Of a stretch of DNA of 8,218 nucleotides, positions 1 to 8,100 are shown in pieces. The notes below the pieces were generated by a model that was given only the letters and a program-made list of their open reading frames with translations, did not search any database and was not told the DNA's origin. Positions within the stretch are counted from its first letter, which is position 1; the number at the start of each line of letters is the position of its first letter. Source of the stretch: Bacteroidetes bacterium UBA4408. Lineage in GTDB: Bacteria; Bacteroidota; Bacteroidia; UBA4408. The position numbers and the translations under genes are program-made. The stretch spans positions 1 to 8,218 of the forward strand of contig DGQS01000145.1 of NCBI GenBank assembly GCA_002389785.1, in the 5' to 3' direction.

Positions 1-39
1 AATAATTCAACTCCTTCAGTTTATTCGTAGTTTCTTTTG

Positions 40-47
40 TACTTTTG
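40..47 (+). promoter_or_regulatory. Candidate Bacteroidota -7 promoter box for the thioredoxin-like gene
   Basis: The sequence TACTTTTG matches the TAnnTTTG -7 consensus used by the primary sigma factor of Bacteroidota. Transcription would start roughly 6-8 bases downstream, leaving a leader of about 25-30 bases before the ATG at 82. No clear TTTG or TTG -33 element lies at the usual spacing; TTTA at 20-23 is the nearest candidate. The call rests on the -7 box and its position alone. Confidence 0.45.
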
Positions 48-81
48 ATGCCTGTTATAATTACTTTTTAACCGAATTAAC

Positions 82-621
82 ATGAAAAAAATACAATTAG
101 GAATTGCTGTTGTGGCTCTACTGTTTATTGGTATTGGCATATCTGCTATTGGCAAAGGAGGCAGTCCTCAAACAGGTTTAAACATCGGAAATAAAGCTCC
201 CGAACTTAAATTCAATAGCCCTGACGGAAAAGAATATGCGCTCTCAAAAGTAAATAAAGGTAAAATAGTATTGATCGATTTTTGGGCTTCTTGGTGCGGA
301 CCGTGTCGCATGGAAAATCCCAATGTTGTAAAAACTTACAATACATACAAAAATTCGAAATTTAAAAATGCAAAGGGATTTACCGTTTATAGTGTTTCGC
401 TTGATAAGTCGAAAGAGTCATGGGTGGCAGCAATAGCAAAAGACAAACTTAGCTGGGAATACCATGTGAGCGATTTAGGTTACTGGCAATCACAAGCTGC
501 ACGTCTTTATAATGTAAATTCAATACCTACTAATTTTTTACTGGATGCAAACGGTGTAATTTTAGCAAAGGGCCTGCGAGGTGCTGCTTTGGATGATGAA
601 TTAAAGAAATTATTGAAATAA
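82..621 (+). CDS. TlpA/ResA-type thioredoxin-fold thiol-disulfide oxidoreductase, membrane-anchored or periplasmic
   Basis: This 179-residue protein probably reduces or exchanges disulfides in extracytoplasmic proteins, as TlpA, ResA and CcmG-like proteins do. Residues 5-24 form one hydrophobic segment after a short MKK start, consistent with an uncleaved anchor or a signal peptide; there is no lipobox Cys. The mature part opens with the G-x-K-A-P-E-L motif of the AhpC/TSA-Redoxin class (36-42). The active site WCGPC is at 71-75, inside the strand-helix sequence DFWASWCGPCR. The cis-proline loop is S-I-P-T at 147-150, and the D-x-N-G turn before the last strands is at 155-158. The length is normal for a single-domain member with an anchor. 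The ATG at 82 is the natural start because the hydrophobic segment follows at once. It has its own promoter-like box and a terminator 14 bp after the stop, so it looks monocistronic. The substrate cannot be told: cytochrome c maturation and general disulfide reduction are both possible. Confidence 0.9.
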   Translation: MKKIQLGIAVVALLFIGIGISAIGKGGSPQTGLNIGNKAPELKFNSPDGKEYALSKVNKGKIVLIDFWASWCGPCRMENPNVVKTYNTYKNSKFKNAKGFTVYSVSLDKSKESWVAAIAKDKLSWEYHVSDLGYWQSQAARLYNVNSIPTNFLLDANGVILAKGLRGAALDDELKKLLK

Positions 622-635
622 GTAAATCAGAAATT

Positions 636-672
636 ACTAAAAAGACCTTGCTTTTAGCGAGGTCTTTTTAGT
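636..672. terminator. Intrinsic terminator hairpin, probably bidirectional
   Basis: The arms ACTAAAAAGACCTTGC (636-651) and GCGAGGTCTTTTTAGT (657-672) pair over 16 positions with one G-T wobble, around the 5-base loop TTTTA. The G/C-rich part lies near the loop. The outer A-run and T-run give a U-tract in either direction, so the hairpin can work on both strands. It begins 14 bp after the stop of the thioredoxin-like gene and separates it from the grpE-dnaJ unit. Confidence 0.85.
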
Positions 673-764
673 TTATATGCATGCAATCCAATAATTGCGA
701 ATTCGCTTTACTTCTAATCCTAAAAAAAAATGTACATTCAATTATGCTAAACGCCCTATAATAC

Positions 765-772
765 TATCTTTG
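765..772 (+). promoter_or_regulatory. Candidate upstream -7 promoter box for grpE-dnaJ
   Basis: TATCTTTG matches TAnnTTTG and sits in the gap between the terminator and grpE. Transcription would start near 778-780, giving a leader of about 88 bases to the ATG at 867. No good TTTG or TTG -33 element was seen 17-23 bases upstream. The A8 run at 781-788 would lie at the very start of the transcript. Confidence 0.5.
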
Positions 773-794
773 CACTCCTTAAAAAAAATGCCAT

Positions 795-827
795 TTTGAC
801 GTGTAAAGCAAAGTGGTTGTATTTTTG
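795..827 (+). promoter_or_regulatory. Candidate proximal promoter for grpE-dnaJ (-33 TTTG and -7 TATTTTTG)
   Basis: TTTG at 795-798, within TTTTGAC, and TATTTTTG at 820-827 are 21 bases apart. That is longer than the usual 17-19 but within the spacing sometimes reported for Bacteroidota promoters. The start site would fall near 833-836. This would leave about 30 bases of leader before the ATG at 867 and would exclude the upstream GTG (813) as a start. The box is T-rich in an AT-rich region, so a chance match is possible. Confidence 0.35.
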
Positions 828-866
828 AAAAAGCGGATGAAAAAAAAACTGAAAAATATTTTTAAA

Positions 867-1430
867 ATGAGCGATACGAAAGAGAATGTGGCCGAAAATG
901 TAAATGATTCTGTACCTGTTTCTGAACCTAACCTAGATGAAACAGAACAAAATGAGCAAAAATTACCTGAATCCGCTGCGACAGAAGAGGAAGTTTTGTC
1001 AGAAAAATTGAGTGAAGCAAACGATAAATTTTTGCGCTTATACAGTGAATTTGATAATTACCGAAAGCGCACCGCCCGAGAAAAAATAGAATTAAGTAAA
1101 ACCGCAGGCGAGGATATTTTTAAAACAATTTTGCCTTTGTTGGATGATTTTGAAAGAGGAATAAAAGCAGCCGAGAATGCTACTGAAGTGCAAGCTGTGA
1201 AGGAAGGAATGGTGTTGATTTTTCAAAAATTTAAAAATGCTCTTCAACAGAAGGGCTTAACTGAAATGGATAGCAAAGGACAAGCATTTGATGCCGATTT
1301 TCATGAAGCAATTACCAATATTGCTGCTCCTGATGATGCATTAAAAGGAAAGGTTGTTGACGAACTTGAAAAAGGATATTTGTTAAACGGAAAAGTAATT
1401 CGTTTCGCGAAAGTGGTTGTTGGTGCTTAA
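867..1430 (+). CDS. grpE: GrpE, nucleotide-exchange factor for DnaK
   Basis: GrpE is a cytosolic homodimer that releases ADP from DnaK and so resets the Hsp70 cycle. From the ATG at 867 the product has 187 residues. Residues 1 to about 45 are acidic and low in complexity, as usual for the disordered start. A long helical segment follows (about 40-100, with EKLSEANDKFLRLYSEFDNY), matching the dimerising coiled coil. The C-terminal beta domain carries the full GrpE family signature at 141-185: F-D-A-D-F-H-E-A-I, twenty residues, then G-Y-x3-G-x2-I-R-x-A-x-V-x-V. The frame stays open upstream to an ATG at 837 and a GTG at 813, adding a lysine-rich stretch (KKKLKNIFK). I prefer 867 because the protein then begins with the typical MS-plus-acidic tail and because a promoter-like box at 820-827 overlaps the extension; 837 remains possible. 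dnaJ follows after 30 bp, which supports an operon. Confidence 0.93.
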   Translation: MSDTKENVAENVNDSVPVSEPNLDETEQNEQKLPESAATEEEVLSEKLSEANDKFLRLYSEFDNYRKRTAREKIELSKTAGEDIFKTILPLLDDFERGIKAAENATEVQAVKEGMVLIFQKFKNALQQKGLTEMDSKGQAFDADFHEAITNIAAPDDALKGKVVDELEKGYLLNGKVIRFAKVVVGA

Positions 1431-1460
1431 TTTTTTTGAAATTGAACAAGTAAAATAGTT

Positions 1461-2597
1461 ATGGCAAAAAGAGATTATTACGAAATATTAGGTGTTGCAA
1501 AAGGTGCCGATGATCAGGAAATTAAAAAGTCGTACCGCAAACTTGCCATGAAATATCACCCCGATAAAAATCCGGGGGATAAGGCTGCCGAAGAAAAATT
1601 TAAAGAAGCTGCTGAAGCATACGATGTTCTCAGCAATCCCGAAAAGAAAAGTCGTTACGACCAATTCGGACATTCAGGAATGGGTGCCGGTGGCGGGGGT
1701 GGATATGGTGGTTTTGGGGGTATGAACATGGAAGACATATTCAGCAATTTTGGAGATGTGTTCGGTAGTAGCTTTGGGGGTGGTTCAAGAGGTGGTAAAC
1801 GAGTAAACAGAGGAAGTAATTTACGCATCAAGGTAAAACTTAACCTCGAGGAAATAGCTCATGGAATTGAGAAAAAAATTAAAGTAAATAAGTTTGTTTC
1901 CTGCAACAGTTGTAAAGGAACAGGAGCACAAAATGCATCCGCTTTTCATACTTGTAGCACTTGTCGTGGAAGCGGACAAACCACCCGTGTAATGAATACC
2001 ATATTAGGACAAATGCAAACCAGTTCCACTTGTCCGGCATGTGGTGGTGAAGGTCAAATAATAAGTGATAAATGCAAAACCTGCTTTGGTGATGGAATTG
2101 TTAAAGCAGAAGATACCATTGCAATAAAAATACCTGCAGGGGTAGCCGAAGGAATGCAATTAAGTGTGAACGGTAGAGGTAATGCAGCTGCACGAGGCGG
2201 TGTTGCCGGCGATTTGTTAGTGGTAATTGAAGAAGAGGAACATCCATTTCTTAAACGAGAAGGTAATAATCTGCATTTCGAACAATACATCAGTTTTGCT
2301 GACGCAGCTTTAGGAACTACTGTTGAAGTTCCAACTATAGAAGGAAAAGCAAAAATTAAAATTGATCCCGGCACGCATGCCAATAAAATTTTACGTTTAC
2401 GTGGCAAAGGATTACCCGAACTCAACAGTTATCACAAAGGCGATTTATTGGTGAATGTGAATGTTTGGACTCCGCAACATTTAAGCAAAGAGGAACGAAA
2501 AATAATGGAGCAATTGGCGCATTCCGAAAACTTCAAACCTCGTCCTTCTAATAAAGACAAAAGCTTTTTTGAACGAATGAAAGAGTATTTTAATTAA
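1461..2597 (+). CDS. dnaJ: DnaJ (Hsp40), J-domain co-chaperone of DnaK
   Basis: DnaJ binds unfolded clients, hands them to DnaK and stimulates its ATPase. The 378-residue product is a complete type I DnaJ. The J domain is at about 4-70 with the catalytic H33-P34-D35. A Gly/Phe-rich linker (about 71-117) contains a DIF motif at 92-94. The zinc-binding region has four C-x2-C-x-G-x-G motifs starting at C148, C165, C191 and C205. Motifs 1 and 4 would form one zinc site and motifs 2 and 3 the other. The two C-terminal client-binding beta domains run from about 215 to 345, and a dimerising tail ends in [11 protein letters not shown]. Spacing between the second and third zinc motifs is 26 residues rather than the 22 of E. 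coli DnaJ, because of an insert around NTILGQMQ that I recall from Bacteroidota homologues. The ATG at 1461 opens the canonical [10 protein letters not shown] start. It lies 30 bp after grpE, so the two are probably co-transcribed and heat-inducible, although no heat-shock operator was found. Confidence 0.97.
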   Translation: MAKRDYYEILGVAKGADDQEIKKSYRKLAMKYHPDKNPGDKAAEEKFKEAAEAYDVLSNPEKKSRYDQFGHSGMGAGGGGGYGGFGGMNMEDIFSNFGDVFGSSFGGGSRGGKRVNRGSNLRIKVKLNLEEIAHGIEKKIKVNKFVSCNSCKGTGAQNASAFHTCSTCRGSGQTTRVMNTILGQMQTSSTCPACGGEGQIISDKCKTCFGDGIVKAEDTIAIKIPAGVAEGMQLSVNGRGNAAARGGVAGDLLVVIEEEEHPFLKREGNNLHFEQYISFADAALGTTVEVPTIEGKAKIKIDPGTHANKILRLRGKGLPELNSYHKGDLLVNVNVWTPQHLSKEERKIMEQLAHSENFKPRPSNKDKSFFERMKEYFN

Positions 2598-2630
2598 TAC
2601 TTTTTACTTCATAAAATTTTTTACTTTTAA

Positions 2631-4916
2631 ATGTTGTTTAATCGGCATTTAATGAGAAAAAATGCACTACTGTTTTTTTATTTCTGCCTTTGCTCTTTTC
2701 ATTGGATAAAGGCACAAAACTCTTTAAACTACTTATCCTCAACCACAGGTGCTGCTTGTTACGCAATTGCAGCTTCTAATGGTTTTTTATATGCAGGTGC
2801 AGGAAACACGCTGCAAGTCTATTCCTCTTCCGGAATACCTCCATTTACATTACTTTTTGAGCATCGATTTACCAGTAATATTGCAGCTATAAAGGTGAAG
2901 GGTAGTAAATTGTTTGTAGCAGCCAATCATGCAGGTATAAGTATGTGGGATTTAAGCACTCCTTCACTTCCATTACTTCTTGACGAATATGAACCCGATA
3001 GTTTAAATGAAGCTGTTTACGATATAGCGTTTAAAGGGGACAGTATATTTGCGTCCTATAAGACTAAAATGGCACTTTTTCTGAGTGCAGGCAACAGCCT
3101 TAGTTTACTTCAAAAATTTGCGTATCAATCGGGTAATTCTCTAGTTCGAGGATGCGAGGTAAAAGGCAATTACTTGGCATTTACTACAGCATATGGTAGT
3201 AATTCGCAAACAGGTATTCACCTTTTAAATGCAAGCAATTTGATTCCTTATTTTTTTTATCCCCAAAATTTTTGCGATCCGGAGGATGTAATTTTTGGGC
3301 AGTCGACCAATTTACTGCATGTTTTGGGCGGAACCGAATCTTGGTTTAACACAGATCCTCGCGGTCTGTTTTATTCTTTGTCCATCGCTAATCCATATCA
3401 ACCTCAACTTAATTTTATTGATACCATTAAAGGAATTACCTATTTAGCTGTTGCACAACCACAAAGAGCACAAATCATAAACGATACCGTATATGTTGCC
3501 AGTGTAGCAGCTTATAATACCACAACGCCATTTCCTTTAAGTGGAAATGTGTTGGTTTACGATGCTACAGTGCTCTCCAACGAACATAAGCTTACCGATA
3601 TTTATGCAGGTTTGTGGCATTTTGATTTAGCAATTGATCAACACAAAATGTATGTTGCCTCTGAATGGTATGGCATAAAAACACTTGATATTTCGAATAT
3701 TTATAATGAACAAGACCTTGGAAATACTCTTACAGGTGGTTGGAATACATCAGCCGATAAATACCATAACAAACTCGTTGTTGCCAATGAAGGGTATGGA
3801 TTTAAGTTGTTTGACATTGCTTCTTTAACACAACCTCAACTTATTGATACAAGCAATGCACAAGGATTTTGCTACGGTGTTAGTTTCTCAACTGATGGAA
3901 ATTATATTTATGGATATTTTTATACAGGAGCAGATTTTCGAATTTACGATAGTCAAACCCTTAATCAAATTGCGGCACTTGACATTAATGTTCTTCCTAC
4001 AACTACCGATTGGCTTGATGCACAAGTTTGGCAATCCAAAGCTATAAATGTGGAAGTACCCTCCTTAAGTCAAAAAAAAATATGTATTCTGGATGTTAGT
4101 AATCCTTTGCAACCACTCATAGACACTCAGTTTGTTGCTCCGCAAGTAAACGATATTTTAGTGAATAGCGATGGTAAACTTTTTATCGCCAACAATGGCT
4201 CTATTCAAATTTACGATTTACAAACTCGAACAATGTTGGTGAACTTACCCTTATTGTTTCAAAATGTAACGGCTATTGCTTTTTATAACGATACTTTGTA
4301 TGCCAATGTAGACGGTATTTTTCCGGGTTTTCGAAAATACATTTACCAAGGTGGCACACAATTAAATTATGTGAATACAATGTCCTTAGCTATTCCCAAT
4401 CCTAAGTTTATTGCTGCTGATGCTTTTGGTATTTATCTCGATTATCAACAACAAGGAGTAGTTGCACTCAATAAGTCATCGCTTGCGCCGGTTGGTTATT
4501 ATAAACATTCGTTAGAGTTTTATCGACCTGATCAATGGGGACAAAAAATGATGATGTGCAAGGATAGCCTGATTTTACTTTCGGAATATTTCGGACAAAC
4601 TTCATTATTGTCTAATTATTCGGGAGTTTTGGGTGTGGAAAAAGGAGAACAACTTAGTGATCCGGAAATACTTGTTTTTCCTAATCCTTCGAGCAAACTT
4701 ATCAATGTGTCAATTAATAAACAGTTGACAGCTACCATTCAATTGAACCTGCTTAATTTAAACGGAAAGCAACTCTTAAGCAAAAGTTATCCTGTTAGTG
4801 AATTGGAAACTACTTGTATTCAACTTGATTGTTCCGGATTAACTGCAGGTTATTATTTACTTCAATTGAAGATAGAAAATAAATGGTGCAATAAAAGAAT
4901 TGTGGTTTTAAATTGA
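2631..4916 (+). CDS. Secreted LVIVD-repeat beta-propeller protein with T9SS type A sorting domain
   Basis: This 761-residue protein is predicted to cross the inner membrane by Sec and the outer membrane by the type IX secretion system. A hydrophobic signal peptide (about 11-24) ends at A28|Q29; cleavage before Gln fits the Q-rule seen for Bacteroidota signal peptides. The ATG at 2652 (residue 8) may be the real start, since it gives a more compact signal peptide (MRKNALLFF). Residues about 40-660 contain repeated blades in which a G-x-h-x-h-x-D turn is followed by a phrase such as S-N-P-x-x-P: GISMWDLSTPSLP (102-114), GIKTLDISN (348-356), GFKLFDIASLTQPQ (390-403), ICILDVSNPLQP (484-495) and IQIYDLQT (525-532). 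These resemble LVIVD repeats of beta-propellers. The C-terminus has the sorting-domain landmarks FPNPSS (683-688), NLNGK (709-713), GLTAGYYLL (736-744) and KRIVVL (755-760). No enzymatic motif was recognised, so the ligand or role is unknown; binding or adhesion is only a guess. It follows dnaJ by 33 bp with no clear promoter or terminator between them. Confidence 0.85.
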   Translation: MLFNRHLMRKNALLFFYFCLCSFHWIKAQNSLNYLSSTTGAACYAIAASNGFLYAGAGNTLQVYSSSGIPPFTLLFEHRFTSNIAAIKVKGSKLFVAANHAGISMWDLSTPSLPLLLDEYEPDSLNEAVYDIAFKGDSIFASYKTKMALFLSAGNSLSLLQKFAYQSGNSLVRGCEVKGNYLAFTTAYGSNSQTGIHLLNASNLIPYFFYPQNFCDPEDVIFGQSTNLLHVLGGTESWFNTDPRGLFYSLSIANPYQPQLNFIDTIKGITYLAVAQPQRAQIINDTVYVASVAAYNTTTPFPLSGNVLVYDATVLSNEHKLTDIYAGLWHFDLAIDQHKMYVASEWYGIKTLDISNIYNEQDLGNTLTGGWNTSADKYHNKLVVANEGYGFKLFDIASLTQPQLIDTSNAQGFCYGVSFSTDGNYIYGYFYTGADFRIYDSQTLNQIAALDINVLPTTTDWLDAQVWQSKAINVEVPSLSQKKICILDVSNPLQPLIDTQFVAPQVNDILVNSDGKLFIANNGSIQIYDLQTRTMLVNLPLLFQNVTAIAFYNDTLYANVDGIFPGFRKYIYQGGTQLNYVNTMSLAIPNPKFIAADAFGIYLDYQQQGVVALNKSSLAPVGYYKHSLEFYRPDQWGQKMMMCKDSLILLSEYFGQTSLLSNYSGVLGVEKGEQLSDPEILVFPNPSSKLINVSINKQLTATIQLNLLNLNGKQLLSKSYPVSELETTCIQLDCSGLTAGYYLLQLKIENKWCNKRIVVLN

Positions 4917-4930
4917 GCGTTTTTTTAAGT

Positions 4931-4956
4931 TGAAAAAAAATTTTGTTTCATTTTTT
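4931..4956 (+). terminator. Weak candidate terminator after the T9SS cargo gene
   Basis: TGAAAAAAAA (4931-4940) and TTTTGTTTCA (4941-4950) are inverted repeats with one mismatch and are followed directly by six T (4951-4956). The position, 15 bp after the stop, and the T-run suit an intrinsic terminator. However, the stem is almost wholly A/T, and a competing T-run/A-run hairpin begins at 4920. Folding would be weak. Confidence 0.3.
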
Positions 4957-5140
4957 ACAGGCTCTTTACGCATGCAAACATTCACTACTTAGTATATCAT
5001 ACAGGTAACTTTCATCAGGTTGAAATAGATGCTCTATCGAAATCCTAAAAGTTTGTAAAAGAGATTTAGTAACTTATTATCCAAAGTGCGATTTAAAAAT
5101 AATCTGAAAGGAATGAACAGTGGTTGATGTAGAATAGTTA

Positions 5141-5162
5141 GAATTTGGTTAAGCCAAAATTC
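5141..5162 (-). terminator. Weak candidate terminator downstream of the M1 peptidase gene
   Basis: GAATTTGG (5141-5148) pairs with CCAAAATTC (5154-5162), with one bulged A and the loop TTAAG. It begins 17 bp past the minus-strand stop codon. On the minus strand the sequence after the hairpin is not T-rich, so termination here is uncertain. No better hairpin was seen in the 263-bp gap between the two convergent genes. Confidence 0.25.
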
Positions 5163-5179
5163 AAACTTAAACTCGGTAA

Positions 5180-8100
5180 TTAAAAAGCTCTACCAATAGC
5201 CAGTATCCACCTAAGCTTTAAAAAATCATCTTCAGCGTACGAAGGACGATTCACGAAAAAAGGAATATCACATCGAATAATTAGTGGAGAAGGTTTTTCG
5301 AGTACTCCCCATTTTTTTATTTTCAAAGCCACACCCAAACCTGCATCACAACGTATTTCCGAAAACAGCATTTCACCCGAATCACCGCTATAATCTATTA
5401 TTCCTGCATCGCCAAAAAGATACACATCCATTCCAACATAATTTTTAATGGTAGCCGGAGGAGTAGCAAACAATCGAACAAAGCTTAATTCAGTATTGAG
5501 CGATGCTCCACTTTTACCTTTGTAAATTTTTCGTTGATATTTTTGTGTAGTAGATGACACCGGTTGGTAGCCCGAATATCCTCTTAAATTTAAACCACCT
5601 CCATAGTGAAAGTGATTCGTACTTTCTCCATAACCTAACCATTCATTTGGAAAAAAACCGGTAGATCGAACAAATTTATTGTCCATCATTTCTTCAGGAT
5701 TAGCTCCCGATAAGTAAAGTGCCGACTCATTTGGTACTGCATTTCCTGTAGTGTACTGAATGAAAAGCCGACTGCTCAAATTAAATTTTCCAAAATAAAA
5801 AAGATTTGTTGTTGTGAAATTAATTGTGCTATAACTATAGGATTTTGAAAAGGCTGAACTACGCGCAGTTAAATTAAAAGTACCGGTGCTTTTCAGGTAT
5901 ACATAACTGTGATTAATTCCCAGGTTGATACTGTTGTTGTATTTTGAAGTTTGCCATTCGTTGGGAAAAATCAAATAAGCTAACTCACTGCTATCAGAGC
6001 GGAACATGCTTTTGTAATGTAAAAAAAATCGAGTCTTTTCGGTACTACTATATTTTTCAATTCCTCCAAGCAACTGTTGCAAACCATCGATATATTTCAC
6101 ATTAGCTACTAAATTCAAACGCTTGGCAAGTTTGCGTAAAGCAGTTTTGTAATTTATTCGAAACGAAACCGGATGATGCACCTCTTTAAATTTCCCATCG
6201 TATTGCATTCCCAAACGGGTATTGTACCAAAGATTAGCATCAAAAATATGTTTCTTGTTTAAATAGTTACCATTAAAATGGATACCTGCTTTCATACCAT
6301 CTACTGCGTTATACCAAATGTCGGGTCGGTAATACAATTCATATTTTTCCCATACCGGATCGTTGATGATTTGATGATCAAATTGTATCTGAATCGGAAA
6401 TTTTGAGCTATTGTTGAGCATATTAAAATCGGCCAAACGATGCGTTGGGTCAATTTCTACCTTTTTAATTCCATCGGGTATTTTAACCTTTGCCACATAG
6501 GTGGTATTGAGTTTTTTGCCCCAACCAATCCAACTGGGTAAAACCTCAGCTTTAGTATCTTTCACAAACCAGGTGTTCGGAATATGAAAATCATATTTTT
6601 TATGTGTTTTGGAATACACCGTAAAATCAATCGGCATTTGTGCTTCTTCGTTTCGCTTAAAACGAATGGAATACTCATTTTTTATTCCCGATTTTTTTAT
6701 CGACTTTATTGAGTAATCAATTGTTTTGGTTGTTTCAATCCACTCATCAAAAAACCAATTCAAATCTACGTGGGTAAATTCAATCATCGAATTTCTAAAA
6801 TCTTCAATATATGGATGTGCTATTTTCCATTGATTAAAATAATGTTGAAGCGCAGCCAAAAATAAACTATCGCCCAATACATATTTTAAATTGTACAACA
6901 TACTAGCAGTTTTATAATACACCTCACGATAGCCTCCACCCTGATGCAAGGCACCATTAAAATCATCGGAATGGGTATTGAGTTGTCGTGTATTATTTTC
7001 AATTGCATCTCGCATGTAAGTTTTATAAACGCGTTCATAAAGCGCGAGGGTAGGAGCACTGTGTTTTTTTACATACTTCGATTGTGGTGATTGTTCAACC
7101 AAGGTATCACCATCTATGTCAATCAATGCCCAGGCAGTTAAAAACTGTGTAAATCCTTCATCCAAAGCCGCGCGATAAGTTTCATTATTTCCTATCATGG
7201 CAAAAAACCAATTATGGCCTATCTCGTGAGAGAACAGTTGCCGGTAATTCGGATCATAGCCACCGTCGAGTGTAAGCATCGGATACTCCATTCCATCGTT
7301 GGCATCGGCTACCACTATTTTGGGATAAGCATACATCCCAACTGTACGTGAATTGCTTTCAATAATTTTGGCAGCATATGCTGCAGCGTTTTGCCAATGT
7401 GCAGCATGCGGTTCTTGAACTGCTGCAATAACACGTATTCCATTCCAATAGGTTTCGCCCAAACGATAGGTAGGACTGGCAGTAAATGCAAAGTCATGAA
7501 CATTTATTGCTTTGTATTTCCACACTTTGCGTTGTAAAGGGTCGTAAGGAATTATTACCGAAGGTTTACTGTTCCAGGGTTTATGATTAAAATTTTTTAT
7601 GTCCAGTTTCTTTCTCAAACTATCGGGCAATACTTCCGATTCGTTTTGTAATACTCCGGTAGCTTCAACAATATAGTTAGCAGCAAAATTCAGTTCAACC
7701 GTAAAACTGCCAAAATCTCCATAAAACTCTCTATTTAAATGTTGGTTTGTATCCCAACCAAATTTCCGATCATATACCGAAATGCGCGGATAAAAATGAT
7801 TACCATTATATAGCTTGTTACCAAATGAATTTACAATTTTCATTCTTCTGCGTACCGCAGCATCTCCAAAATGAGTTAAAAAATCGATTTCAAATTTGGT
7901 GCTTTCGCCGGGTTTTATGGGAGTGTTCAAGTATACTTTTAAAATGGTATTATTGAGTTCCGATTTTAAATCAACCCCATTTTGTTGCAATTTAGAAATG
8001 ATGGTTCCAAGTTTTTGAGCTTCATAATTGCGCCAATTTGCTCTTACTCCATTCGCAAGCTGCAGTTTATCAAAATAGGAATCAGGTTGAAATGCATTTT

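Noticed and set aside
697..706. Perfect 10-bp palindrome GCGAATTCGC in the gap before grpE.
   Set aside because: It is short, occurs once, matches no operator I can name, and lies well upstream of the candidate promoter boxes.
769..778. TTTGCACTCC resembles one arm of the CIRCE heat-shock operator (TTAGCACTC).
   Set aside because: No matching GAGTGCTAA arm lies within the required distance; the similarity comes from the -7 box and bases just after it.
2054..2425. A 123-codon open frame on the minus strand opposite dnaJ.
   Set aside because: It lies wholly inside the conserved DnaJ coding region and its product has no recognisable domain; it is a shadow of the sense codons.
3844..4047. A 67-codon + strand frame inside the secreted propeller gene.
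   Set aside because: It overlaps well-supported coding sequence in another frame and has no motif or start context of its own.
5162..5169. Minus-strand TAAGTTTG, a TAnnTTTG match just after the M1 peptidase gene, which might start a small RNA toward the cargo gene.
   Set aside because: No -33 element lies upstream on that strand, and no reading frame or stable structured RNA is visible in the 240 bases it would transcribe.
4917..5179. The 263-bp gap between convergent genes was examined for a small gene, a structured RNA or a mobile-element remnant.
   Set aside because: Only two weak hairpins were found; no tRNA-like fold, terminal inverted repeats, target duplication or credible reading frame was seen.
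7747..7956. A 69-codon + strand frame opposite the start-proximal part of the peptidase gene.
   Set aside because: The antisense strand encodes a continuous M1 N-terminal domain here, and the + strand product has no family features.
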